A stretch of DNA of 64,000 nt from Membranipora membranacea (lineage: Eukaryota; Bryozoa; Gymnolaemata; Cheilostomatida; Membraniporidae), in assembly GCA_914767715.1 (NCBI GenBank), contig OU612065.1, forward strand, positions 35,092,001 to 35,156,000, written 5' to 3'. Under the pieces are notes generated by a model. That model was not told the DNA's origin. It ran no database searches and saw nothing but the letters and a program-made list of their open reading frames with translations. Shown here one piece after another: positions 24,901 to 37,000 of this stretch (position 1 is its first letter; the number at the start of each line of letters is the position of its first letter). The translations under genes and the position numbers were made by a program.

Positions 24901-27007
24901 GAAATAGACTGCACTAGATATAATTGTGAGAGTGAGGTCAAATTCCTGGATATATTGGATTTATCCATAAAGGGTTTCACTGTAGTATGTTGTTAAACAA
25001 TGATATCAAATTATCTTTAAAATTCAATTGTAGACAACCATTTTCTCAGGCAGCCTAATTTTCTGGTATTATTATTTTAATGAAGGCCAATATCCCTACC
25101 ACGTTGTGTTGCATAGGGTGGTGATGGTGGAATGGACTGCGCTGTGCGATGAGAAAACACGACTCTGAATTGTAAAAAGCGGGCATGCTTTAGCGCAGTC
25201 AACCCATTCTTTATTGGAGATGGAGAGATGACAAAATGTTGAGGTGGAGCAATCGGTGTCGCTAAGCGCGCTTGCTATCACCATCAGGTGTTTGGTACTG
25301 CAGGAGTTGCGGGTTTGAGTCCCATTAGGGGAGCTTTCAAGGTTGACTGTTCAAGCCCCCCAGCACCCTCTGGTGTAAACCTCTCCTTTCAATCAACAAA
25401 ATCACAGATGAGAAACCCTGATGGCAAGCTTTCAGGGTATACATCACTCTTATCCCTCTTATCCACATAAAAACAAACTTTTTCGATGCTTTTAAAATAA
25501 TTTTTGGCGTTGAGGGGAGATTCAAAAAACAATATGTCCATCTCGAGCGCAGAACAATCACTCGATGTCCAAATTACAGTGGCCAGAAAATGTTTTCAAA
25601 AGATGTTTCCTGGGCTGTGCTTTTAACTTTCAAAAGAATGATCAATCAAAATCAAAAAGTTATTAAACATGATATATAATAATAATATATTCTTAAAAAA
25701 TTTTCTAATTCAAACAGTGGAGTCACTTCAAGAAACATTGTGCCATGAGATCGGACACTCACTGAACCTTGACCATCCTATCCCGGATAATCCTAACGCT
25801 CTTATGAATGCTGAGACAAACCGCAGACCCACAAACGTCTCACTGGACATAGACGATATCAACGGTATACAGGCTCTGTATGGTACATTCAATGGTCTGG
25901 TGAGTTCAGATTCTGCGTATAAATTTCTTATGGATTTATGTAGGTGACGGTGGTAACGCTCACTGTCTTCCTTTGATCAGGTTTCATGGATGCGCAGCTT
26001 TAGCTCTTTCCTGTTTAAATTTTGAGTATGTTGCATAGTTCAACAAAACCTGCCATTATGAATAATATCTGTGAGGTTACTTCAGAATATAGCACCCATG
26101 ATACCCTGATAATATTTACTGAGACAAAACAACCCACCAATTACTGTATATTATTTTCATCAAGGTATTTGCTGGTGATACCACAACTGTTGCAGCAACA
26201 ACACAACCCCCAACACAATCCCCAACTACGCAGCCCCCTACTACACAACCCCCTACTACACAACCCCCTACCACACAACCCCCTACTACACAGCCCCCTA
26301 CTACACAACCCCCTACTACACAACCCCCTACTACACAACCCCCCACTACACAACCCCCTACTACACAACCCCCCACTACACAACCTCCCACTACACAACC
26401 CCCTACTACACAGCCCCCTACTACGCAACCCTCTCCTACACAACCCCCTACAACACAACCCCCTACTACACAACCCCCTACTACACAACCCCCAACACAA
26501 CCCCAGACACAACCCCCAACACAACCTCCTACACAACCCCCAACACAACGCCCAACACGACCCCCATTTATCACACCAAACTACCCATGGCGTGTCTTGA
26601 ATGCTGTTGGAGCACTCACAGGGCCAGTACCAAAGAAAACAACGCCATCAAGAATCGTACCCACAACAGCTAGGCCTACACAAGCGCCAGCACCTGTGAC
26701 AACCAGGCAACCTGTTACGGCCCCTCCAGCACCTACATTCCCTACCCTTCCACCGGCGATAACAGACGAACAGACAACGATAGATCTAACGACAATAATA
26801 CCAACAAGAAGACCGACTAGATGTAGAGGTGGGAGACAATGTCGAGGTCAGGGACAAAACAGAGGTCAAGGTCGCGGACAAAACAGTGGTCAAGGTCGGA
26901 GGCAGAATAGAAATGCTGGCAGGAGGAGAAATAACCAGAATCGCCGACAAAGATGTCTACGCATGAAAGGAGTCAGAAGAAGAAGACAATGCTTGGCTAA
27001 CCTATAG
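21920..27007 (+). CDS. Secreted matrix-metalloprotease-like zinc protease with PTTQ-repeat linker and basic tail
   Basis: Exons: 21920-21986, 23287-23507, 24598-24829, 25718-25899, 26165-27007 (TAG); 514 aa, one frame. Signal peptide: MSKEEYFILLVLYFSCLQ, then EAYA. A very short propeptide (about residues 23-51) has one cysteine in ICGVHF and ends in a furin-type RTKR. The catalytic domain follows to about residue 230: CLQMWGEVSGLVFRYVGG, ANIRIITDG, then HEIGHSLNLDHP (His183, Glu184, His187, His193) and Met203 in NALMNAE as Met-turn, then DIDDINGIQALYG. This is the matrixin metzincin pattern. The usual S-loop zinc/calcium residues and the HFD(D/E)DE segment are not recognisable. A (PPTTQ)n mucin-like linker follows, then a C-terminal tail rich in Arg, Gln, Asn and Gly with scattered Cys. 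No hemopexin domain is seen. The expected role is extracellular matrix proteolysis. A further small exon in intron 1 cannot be excluded. Confidence 0.85.
22497..22602. repeat. TTTCAACACCTAAA tandem repeat, metalloprotease intron 1
   Basis: About six degenerate copies of TTTCAACACCTAAACAAA, 17-20 bp each. Confidence 0.8.
22616..22650. repeat. Perfect 17-bp palindrome with one-base centre
   Basis: CCATAGATTTAAAAAAC, a central A, then its exact complement. The motif TACTGACC flanks or overlaps both ends, like a short duplication. Confidence 0.85.
23743..23790. repeat. Hairpin, 16-bp perfect arms
   Basis: ATGTGTTGGCTCTGAT and its complement are separated by 16 bases, in intron 2 of the metalloprotease gene. 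Confidence 0.8.
24023..24114. repeat. 46-bp tandem duplication
   Basis: Two adjacent copies (24023-24068 and 24069-24114) beginning GCTGAGGTAGTTTAAGTACT differ at a single G/A position. Confidence 0.9.
25240..25335 (+). mobile_element. tRNA-derived SINE-like segment in metalloprotease intron 3
   Basis: An A-box-like TGGAGCAATCGG and a B-box GGGTTTGAGTCCC lie about 55 bases apart, as in tRNA-headed SINEs. I could not close a cloverleaf, so it is not called a tRNA gene. The SINE body probably extends on one or both sides within about 25090-25560. Confidence 0.45.
26200..26560 (+). repeat. Coding minisatellite, 15-bp CCCCCTACTACACAA unit
   Basis: Encodes the PPTTQ repeats of the metalloprotease linker. 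About 20 units are present, first exact, then shortened to CCAACACAACCC. Two other frames are open by composition and are not genes. Confidence 0.92.
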
Positions 27008-27338
27008 AATCGACCATAGACATAATGATGGCAAATAGACTTCATGATAGATTTACTATTGTTTACGTCTATGCTACTTGATCTTTATCATGATCTTGCT
27101 GTTGGCCAGTTTGTATTGTTAAGCCCATACTATCATTATTCATATCCATCACCGCTTAGCTTGTAATTTTTGGTAAATGATAACATGTAATAACTTCTTT
27201 TACCAATACATTATTTCCAAAACAATAGGTTGTAATTAATGTATACTGTCCTGCAAAAATATCTACCCAAGTATTTCACGGAAAGACAAAATTTATAGCA
27301 GTGAGGCATTAACAATGATTAGCCTTCTCTTTTGACAC

Positions 27339-27344
27339 AATAAA
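27339..27344 (+). terminator. Candidate poly(A) signal AATAAA, metalloprotease gene
   Basis: Lies about 330 bases after the stop codon, in AT-rich sequence. Confidence 0.5.
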
Positions 27345-28472
27345 TTCATAAAAAATTCTATAAAAGTTTAGGAGACAGATTACGACTTGCTGAGGATCTC
27401 AAAGTTCCTGTAACCAATCAGAACGCTAGACAGCAGCATACTCCTTCCATTATACTCAGATTTAGGTTTATTGGCTGCTGAAACATGCAGCGGTTAACAT
27501 GAGAATATCAGTGTCACCAAACTTCAAATTCCTTACTGCTCTATGATATTTACCTTGCATTAGGCTATCTAAGACTATTACAACTTGATACATTGGTTTA
27601 GATTGGTAATTTTTGAAAAGTGAGGTTTATTCTTTTTTATGTTGCCTGATATCCGCGAAAGGGGCGGGATCACGGTTTACTTTGCTTCAATGAAGCAGAC
27701 AGAACATCAGCTTGAACAGGGGCAGTGCATTTTCTTGAATTACCATGCTGGATAAATTTTTATAGGGCAAGCAGAGACTATGGATATCTATAGCCTCTGG
27801 GGTAAGCCATGAGATGACAAGTGGCAAAGAATTGATATTTCTTCCTTCTTTTTGACCACCAGATGCAGATCAGGTAATTAATTTGGAATGGCCTTGTGAG
27901 TAAGATTTATTGCTGCATTTTTACAAATTGTGGTCAAAAATATACAGTGGAGACTCCCAGGGAGCAAGGCATTTTGTTCGAGTTGAGAGTTCCAGTCTAC
28001 TATGCCTGGGTATGCCATATGCATGTACGCTGATAGAAATTGACAATAATCCAATGCCAGCTGGCCATTATCAGGAGATCACTTGAGTTTGTGAGCCTTA
28101 TGTGCATCATTGCTGTCATATTTTTATACAGCTTAGTTTACATCATGTGGCCTGACAGTGGCAAGTATGAGAGTAGCTCAACCGCTAATATTGCAAGTTG
28201 CCACATTTTGCTTCCATCTGTCAATTAACCTTCCGATACTTCCTTCACTTTTCATTGTTTTAAACATTGACCCTCAAGTATTGGAGCCAGAGAGGTGCCA
28301 CTCCTCAACCATTGGTAAGTATTGTTTGCCTGTGCATTTGATTTGGGCTATCTCCCTGGAAACCATTTCAGTTTCCTAATTCATGGTTGAAACCCTATCA
28401 CACCGCATGGGCATAACACAACTGTTCCATATAATAAATAGCATAATATGGTATGAAATAATGTTCAAGAAA

Positions 28473-28478
28473 TTTATT
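28473..28478 (-). terminator. Candidate poly(A) signal for the homeobox gene
   Basis: TTTATT on the plus strand, AATAAA on the minus strand, about 890 bases after the TAG of the homeobox gene. Confidence 0.4.
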
Positions 28479-29363
28479 GAAAATGCTCTACGTATGTTGC
28501 GCTGAATGCACAGTGTAAAATACAAATAAGTGTAAAATCAGAGGCCTACGATTCAATTGGCTAAAATCTAAACGGTAAAAGTTACACAAGATAATTGCAG
28601 GCCAAAGCTAAAACTGACATATCACACTGTACTGTGCCCAGGAGCAACTAGATTTTAAGAAACATTTTGATACAAAGAATATATGACTCTACAAATTCAT
28701 AAAAAAGTGACTGACACTGACAATGACATGATTGAAAGTTGATATAATATGTGTGTAAATGTTAACATTGTAAGTCAGGATGATACGTTGATGTCGGCGT
28801 TACGCCACGGAAAAAAATACGCTGCCAGTAAATAACCCTCAGCAGGGTGATGAGATGATTCTAAGATCCATAAAACAATAACGGTACACAAGTGTCACAG
28901 TCATGGCTGAGTCATACTGTTAGTAACGGAGGTGAGTTAGTCGGGAAAGTGAGAGGGGAGAGGGGGGAATACTGTACAATTATGCTTCAAGTCTGAGGAG
29001 ATGACTATTGCAGCATGCGAAATCAGACATACTATGTACACGACGAAAGTGATATGAACAATAATACGGACCACCAACACTGCTGCTGACGTGTAAGTTT
29101 GCTGACTGATGACGCTAAGCGCTGTTTGTATACTGCTATGCACTGAGATTAGAGGTTAAAGTGTTATCATCAGTCAGCTAACCGCACACACAGTAGTATA
29201 TATATAACAATGGTGATAGTAGTGATAATACTCTAGAACCATACTGATAACTTTGTCATGCTGTGGGAGGATAAAATACTGGACTGATACAATAATTAAT
29301 GATAGACACTGTTGGATGGTTGCTTGCTGCCGCTGCCGATGCAGTAAGCAGGAGGCTGTATGT

Positions 29364-32300
29364 CTACATATCTTCTCCACGCCATTTAGGCAGCAGACGT
29401 CTTCGTGCATTAGTAAACCAGTAGTTTATCTGAGTAATAGATAGTCCAGTCTGTTTTATGAGCATGCCTTTCTCGTCATCATTAGGGTAGGGTTTATCCT
29501 GGTGTTCCCGTAACCAATTGAGCATAATGTTTACAGCCTCTTTAGGTAAGCTAGCGTGTTTCCTACCCTCTGTGGGTTTCTGGCCCTGTGGACCGCCTTT
29601 AACAGACCTGAAAAAAACCCAAATATCCAGTATAATTTCAATTGCAAGGATTCATACAGTGATACTTGGTGATAGCATTAGGAATTATCCCCTCTCTGAT
29701 AAACAGGAGATAACTTCTATTACTTTTGCAGAGGAGATAACTTCTATTACTTTTGCAGAGTTGTGAAAAATTGTGTGCTAACTATTTGCTTCAGATATAT
29801 CTGCATGTTGCCAATGATTCCACCAATGTGGTAATGCCATACATATCCATATATATATATATATATATATTATATGTTTATATATATATATTATATGTAT
29901 TTAATATATATTATATATTAAGCATAGACTTTTGAAACATACCCTTGCATGGAGTGAGCGCTGATAACACTAGCGTTGTCTGACATGGAGTCGTACATTC
30001 CTTTACTATCGTCCATCATCTGCTTGACTAGATTAGGATCATTTATATTATTCATATACATCAAGTGTCTATCTGGTGGTCCCATCTAAAATACGAAACA
30101 AGTTGAATTATTTTTTCTCCGATAAAACAGTGGATTTTAACATGTAATTAAACAAGAGGAGAATCAGATAAACTGAGAACATATTATTGCAAGGTCTAAA
30201 AAATATCAAAAACCACATAATGACCTGGAACGAGGACCATCAGCCCCAACCAACATTTAATGATGAAAACCCCAATGTGCACTATGTACTAAAATCTTAA
30301 CTTTACCATGTCAAAACAATCTAATTTTAGTTTTTTTATTTTAATGCTACCAGTAGCTTCAAGCAAAATATTGACAACAACTCAGTTAGGTGTCATGGGC
30401 AATCCTTGAAGGGAGATATACTGGTAAAACGGTGGTGACATGTACTCAAATTTCCGTTTTGTTCTTGCACACTGCTCATCATGAGCATGTCAAAATGAAA
30501 CATGCTGGCTTTTACTCATATTGCATCAGTTAACGCAAAAACTTAATGGCTCAAATAAATTCTTATATCCGGGCGGATGCCCTCCAGCATGGGATGGTAT
30601 GAGGTCATCGGGGGAAAGGTAAATTTCTGAGAATTTAACATATGACAGAACATTCAAAAACCAAAGGCCTTTCCAAATCTGTGACAGCCGACAATGTTAA
30701 AGTCGGTTAGTTGTCCAATCCGAGCCAAAAAAGGAAACTATCACTTAATTGATTGCTGATAATGTTCGTATCTAAGAAAGTTTCTTGCTTGTTTGGAGAC
30801 TTGTTTGTTTCATTGCTAGATAACCTACAAACAGCTCAACATCCGGTACTGATGTATACTGGAATCCCTCATCTCTTTTATCTGAGAACAAATTCCCTCA
30901 ATGTCACACATGACAAAAATAATTGTATTACAAAATAAGGGAAGATGGGCGAGAATAAAAAATACTAACAACAGCAAAGTACAAGTGCATTAAAGTAATA
31001 AAAGCATCTACACACATTACAACAGGAACCGCCTTCAAATAAACATAGCAAGTGTCAGCCGAACAAGTGGTAACTTTCTGGTTCGGCGTGTAAACAACAG
31101 TCCCACAATGCAATTTCCACCTAAAACTCCCAAGGGGATCAGGTTATGCTGTAATTGATCTGATCAATCTGTGAATTTCACAAAATAACCCTTTAACCTG
31201 GTGGAATTCAGAAGGATTTTAATCGAAACCATTAACCTATACACCTTGACTTTGATTGAGACACCATCCCCGGAATAGCAGCTGAGCCACAAAACTGACT
31301 AGCTTGAGCTCTGAGGCTGTTAAGGGGTGGTCAACACCCGCTAGACAAAACTTGTAAGGCACACAAGCTAAGAACTTACTGAGAGTCTGTGATGAGCAGC
31401 GGAAGGCATACAATACGGATCGTTATATGGATGTGCTGATGGGTCGCCGTAAGTAATACCATGAGGTACTCCTGAGCCCACCGCCGCAGGAGGGGGAGGA
31501 CCCATATCATACATTTGCTGGTGTCTAGGTAGGGGTGGGTTCTACAATATTACGGCATACAAGATTGCAAACAATAAACAACACTGCACTAGCAGGCTAA
31601 CATGTATACGGTACTAGCTGGTGGCAAGACACTTCTGGCTGGGTTTGTCGATGTGGTCCCCACAAAACCTGCCAGAAGAGCCTGGTATAGGTCGCTAATC
31701 CTCCTCTACTTAACAATTATCGACATAAAACAATGTAAATGTTACAACTTAATAATGAATGTGTGCATATAGTGCGTTTCAAATATGTATAGATACACAT
31801 GACAATGACACAGTTAGGGGCCCGCGTTGCTGGAACATGACAATCGAATAATATGGTTTGTTGATTTAGATGCACGTTTCAACAGTTTAAATTCGAATTG
31901 TACAATAAATATGGTTTCTGGCTAAGTTCAACACATCACAATACTTTTCATAATAAAGGGCCTAGCCAAGCATAATGACTAAGTGACATTGCCACAAAAC
32001 AAAAAAGGCAAGCCGACAACGGCAACTGTTTTTAACTTCGTCTCCACTTGGTGTATGATTGGTTGCAATGTTGCATGAGATGGAGTGTATGCGTTCTACC
32101 TGACAACAATGAGTGGTACTTAATAATGCAACTAAGAGCACAACAATAATATAATATGATGTTTTAAAAACTATAATAATTTGGGGGGTTGTTACTGAAG
32201 CCATATATGCATGCAAGGAGGCAATTTAAACTGGCGCATTCTTAGACGATGCCATAATAAAATATCTATTTAATATACCACATCAAACTGTATAGAAGCC

Positions 32301-34010
32301 TCTAAATAAAAAAAGATTAAGAGTTAGTAACAGATGATGATGAATTACTCTCTCTTACATCCTAGCTAATAATAACTACTTTTTTTTATCACACAAAGGT
32401 TTCGCGGGATCTTAAATTATGTGAAGCTTTTGAAAGATGAATTTTAAAACCTTTCATTCGATATTTGAAATCAACAGGAAAAAGCTACTTGGTTTTTGGA
32501 CACATTTGAGTCCACTACTCAGAATCTGCACTGATATAGTCATTGTGATATCATCGACAAAATGTCACATCATGTCAGATCAAAATTGTTCTATTTTGGT
32601 CAAGTCACCAAATGACTGGACATGCTATCCCATTATTTTTTGTTATTTCCATACTATAGTCTAAGTTATCCAATTGGTATAAACCGGTTGGTGATAGTTT
32701 TATCATAAAGGTCAGTTCCGATTTTAACCTCAAAATTTACAGAACTCACGCAGACCCGAGAGCAAGGGGGCAATAAAACCAGAGAAAAAAAACCCATTGA
32801 TTATTCAGGCAAGTGTTTTCCAAGGGTTTCAAGTCCCATCAGATAAGATCACCAAATTTGCTGTTCGTTATTCTTGCTCAGCAGAGCCATTAATAGCCAT
32901 TTAAATAATACTGACCAAATTTGACAGACCATTAATTTTATAGTATCATTGTTTTCAGCTGTGGAAGGTTTGGGGAGACTGTGATTAATTGTAACATGAT
33001 TTGACAACTAGAGATACCACCTGAGAGACCACCGGTGAATTCATATATTGGCCCGAATAAAGTGGAGTTGTGACCTGGACTATCACATCGATGAAGACTT
33101 TGATCTACACCGCCGCAAACACAATAATGTCCAATTTTCTATGCATCTTAACAACTGGCTAATGGATGCTACATTTTTAATCCAAGAGAAGTAACTTGTT
33201 CGGACACTTCTTTGAAATAAAAGTAAAAGTAAATGTTTGACGATTTCAGTTTCAACAAGTTCCAAAATTTATTTGGCACCTTAAAATGTCCTATATGTGT
33301 GACGGTTTAGTATTATTAGTAACGACACACACTCATGCAGCTTATTTATTGGGTTGAGATACACAGGTAGCTGGTAGCGGGTAGGTTAGACTTACGTTTG
33401 GTGAGACGGTGTAGTTAGGTGGAGGACAGGGAGGGCCGTGAGGATTCATATAAGGGTTCCTCGGTCCGGCCTGCTGTGGAGATCTGCCGTAAGCCATCTA
33501 CAAAGAGACAAATTTGTGAACTCAATTTCGAGTGAAATCTACAGCTTTATTTCAATGTACTGGAAGGTCTATCAACTTGTACTTTGGAAGTGACCACCAT
33601 TTTTAATGTATCACTATTTGGAGTCAAATCCATGTATTTAGTATCTTTGGTCATATCACTTCAACTTTTATTAATGGTAATATCTCATAACTATGATCAT
33701 TAAACAGGGATATCTTTAGAAAACAACAACCTTACATGTCTTTAAAAGTAAAGTTAGAGGAAACTGTTCTTATTATAATCCAATTATCTTACTGGTACAC
33801 CATGTTGATGATAATGTGGTGGTGCCACAGGACTCTGTCCGTATATATGAGTGGGTTGGGTAGGTGGAGGAGCCGTAACAAGTGGGTTAGCTGTTCGACT
33901 GGAACTTGGGCTAGGACAGCCAGTATCGACAGTAAGTGGTTGACCATAAGTACCGCCTTGTCCAATCTCACCACCGTACATCGGTCCAGGCTCCTGAAGA
34001 ACAACAAGTG

Positions 34011-34046
<36 letters not shown>

Positions 34047-37000
34047 ATATATATATATATATCAATATATATATATATATCAATATATATATTATATATG
34101 TATATATAGATGTGAATCAGAAATTGTAAAAACTGTAAAGGATCGGCACACCTGTTGATTGGGTCAGTGACATCTTATACGCGGAACTCGGAATCATATT
34201 CCAGCAAATAATAGATAGAGAGAGCAGAAAGAAGGATACTGTTCACCTCAATATAGTCTCATTCTGTGAAAAACGGAACTCGACCTCTCAAAATTCATTG
34301 AAATTGAGGAGAGCACTGTGATGGCTGGTAACAGTTCTATTTTTATTATAGACAGGACCTTGTGATCACAAAGACTGGGTACGATGGGTTGGTGAAAAAA
34401 CCTACAAATACCTCAAGACAATATGCGGATCAATTTTTGTGCAATAAAAATATTAAATTCAAAAAAAGTTCAAAATTTTTTGTTTTGGTTACTTTACCCT
34501 TTTAAATTAACCTTTGGTATAGTATAGGACATTGATTTTGAAAAGCAAGCATCAAAAATAGTTTTGAAAACTATTACTGGTTACTGAAATTTCAACATAA
34601 TCATATATATAATCGTAACATGAATGCAAATTAAGATACTACCTTGTACAAATAGGGAAAGAAGACTGACAAATACTATAGATGGTTAAGCCATGCACCA
34701 ATTAGCTGATTCATCAGCAAGCACAGGTTTCACACAGTTACCTAATCAAAGGTGGTGCCGGTATATAACACATTTTGATATCCCCCAAATTAAAATACTT
34801 TATCCAAAGAACAATAAAATAATGTAAGTAAGATGATTAAAATACTACCGTTGGTAGAGTTTATGCAAAGGAGAACCTCATGCTAATTGCAACATTTAGA
34901 TGCATTATGTAATTGCTGTCAGTAGAGTTCTGCTAGGTACCTCAGTATTGATGAGCTGTAGCTTTAATCATCAGACATAAATAATAACATGTGTAAGTAA
35001 ACATGCTGCCATTACTTACTCTTATCCTCGAAGGTCTGAATGTGCTGACAGGAGAAGCTTGTTGAGATGACATCGCGCTCCTGTTACCACCGTATGCTGC
35101 TGCTTGAGCCTGAAGTAAACCAAAACAACCAGATGTACTAAACTGCTGCCGGCCACAGTCAGCTGCGGGAATAATAGCAGAGCCCGGCAGCGGTGAAGGC
35201 CCGCAGCTGACGGCTGGAGGATAGAGTATAGCAGAGAGCATGTGTGAGCGTATGTCACAAGCAGCAGGTAATACGATGAGTCAAACAGGTACTTGTTGAC
35301 TGATGAGAGCGATATATGTGTGCTACTGACTGACTGACTTAGAGAAGAGACCTAACCTAATGATCACATGTTTATGACTGCACACACAGATCTATGAGAG
35401 CCAGCAAGCGGTTTATCGACAACGATAGACGTCTCAGTCTCACACACGAGAATAAGAAGCTGATTGTGTGAGGAGTATGAGAATGTGATGATATTCAATG
35501 TAAGATCTGTTTTTCTATGAGTTCATACATCGTAATCACAGGATAAGGATTGCCTGTTTACCATCGCCGCTTCTCCTTTGATGTTCACAGGCTTCTAATT
35601 TTAGGAGGAGTAGCGACAAAGACGATTGAGCATACAGTTAGTGGATGCAGCTTTATGATGGTGTTTGATGAGCAGATTTGAAGGTTGAGCGACTCACTGG
35701 TCGCGTCTCGGGCTCTTGATATGGTATTATTATACCTTACGCAGCTATAAAACAGCATTAATTGTGGCGCCTACAGCATATGTACCATCCAATGATTAAG
35801 AGTCTCGGCTCTCTAGATCAGTAATTATTGGGTTAAGGAGTCTCAGGCGTAACAGGTAGTTGGATGAAATGTTTTTATTTGATCCTACCACAATATTTAA
35901 AAAATCAAATAACCGCGGCGTCTGGATTTTTTAAGGTAGCAATAACATCGAAACACTGTCAACACACGGGACCGGATGAGATAGGGAGCCAGCTTTTATA
36001 TGGTCTAACATAGATATTGATAAATTTATTTTATCTATGATTCAGCCAAACAATGGGCAAACAGCGCTATCATATAGCAATCAAACAGACTACGGGTAAA
36101 AATGTGTGAAATTAGCAATAAAATCTACTCATTACCGGTGATAAAAATAATTCGGCAATCTGATGGTTTTCCAGTTTTCTGTCGAGCTGCTTGTCTACAG
36201 GCAAATACTACCCCTCGATCCCCTCCAGCATAGACAGAGTGATTCATAGGGCAGTACCACCAACTACACATTAATTACCATTCCACTAACGGTCACCACC
36301 ATGATATATGATGTAAGTCTGTTATACATGTATCTTTTTATCTTCTTTGTGGTCAATAAAATATCCAATTGGATCAAAAAAAATTACCCAACTTCGGGAA
36401 GACCGATATAAGTTTTATATTTTCTCTTAGTAATTTTAGAACAGGATTCTGAAATCTGGATAATTGCCAAGAAGGGTTGGAACAACTGCTAAGCCCCAAG
36501 AATATGCTAAAATATTCCTCCCACCCCTTTAATATCGGTCGATAACGCTCACGCACAGATTCTGCTAAAAAAATTGGAAGCACAAATACATTTTCGTTTA
36601 ACATATGCTCAATAGTTACTGTAAGAGCTATGGGGAAAACTAATCTTAGAGGCTAAAGAATCTCTTCAAGTTTTTTACAATATTTACAGAACACCCACCT
36701 GTGGCATGCTTTGTCGTACTGTATCCTCAAACTTCTCACAGTACTCGTTGACATTAGACATGGGCATGTGAGCCATAGACGGCTGCCCTGCGCTGACGCT
36801 CATAGCGGGATTACGTGGTGTCACAGCGCTGCTCGTGGTGGCAGCCTCCTCCTGCTGCTGTAGTAACTTCTTCTGACTGATTTTCTCTATGAGGGTGTGG
36901 TGAGCGTACTTCAGAGCGTCCATTACTACGCTCTCTACTGACTGGTTACTTTGATAGTTTCTCTTTCTGGGGTTACGAGACAAGTAGTTCTAAAACAGAA

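Larger units (their letters stand above)
27008..29363. other. Convergent 3' region between metalloprotease and homeobox genes
   Basis: The two genes face each other across 2.36 kb. It should hold both 3' UTRs. I see no further coding exon. Confidence 0.5.

Noticed and set aside
26200-26560. CRISPR-like array
   Set aside because: Direct tandem coding repeats without unique spacers, in an animal gene.
26116-26574. Minus-strand Cys/Gly/Val-repeat ORFs
   Set aside because: Antisense of the same minisatellite; no start context or domain.
26022-26600. Plus-strand His/Asn/Pro-repeat ORF
   Set aside because: Frame shadow of the PTTQ repeat; only the frame from 26165 continues to the basic tail and fits the splice phase.
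33736-34158. ORFs with (YI)n runs
   Set aside because: Translation of the TA microsatellite and antisense of a homeobox exon.
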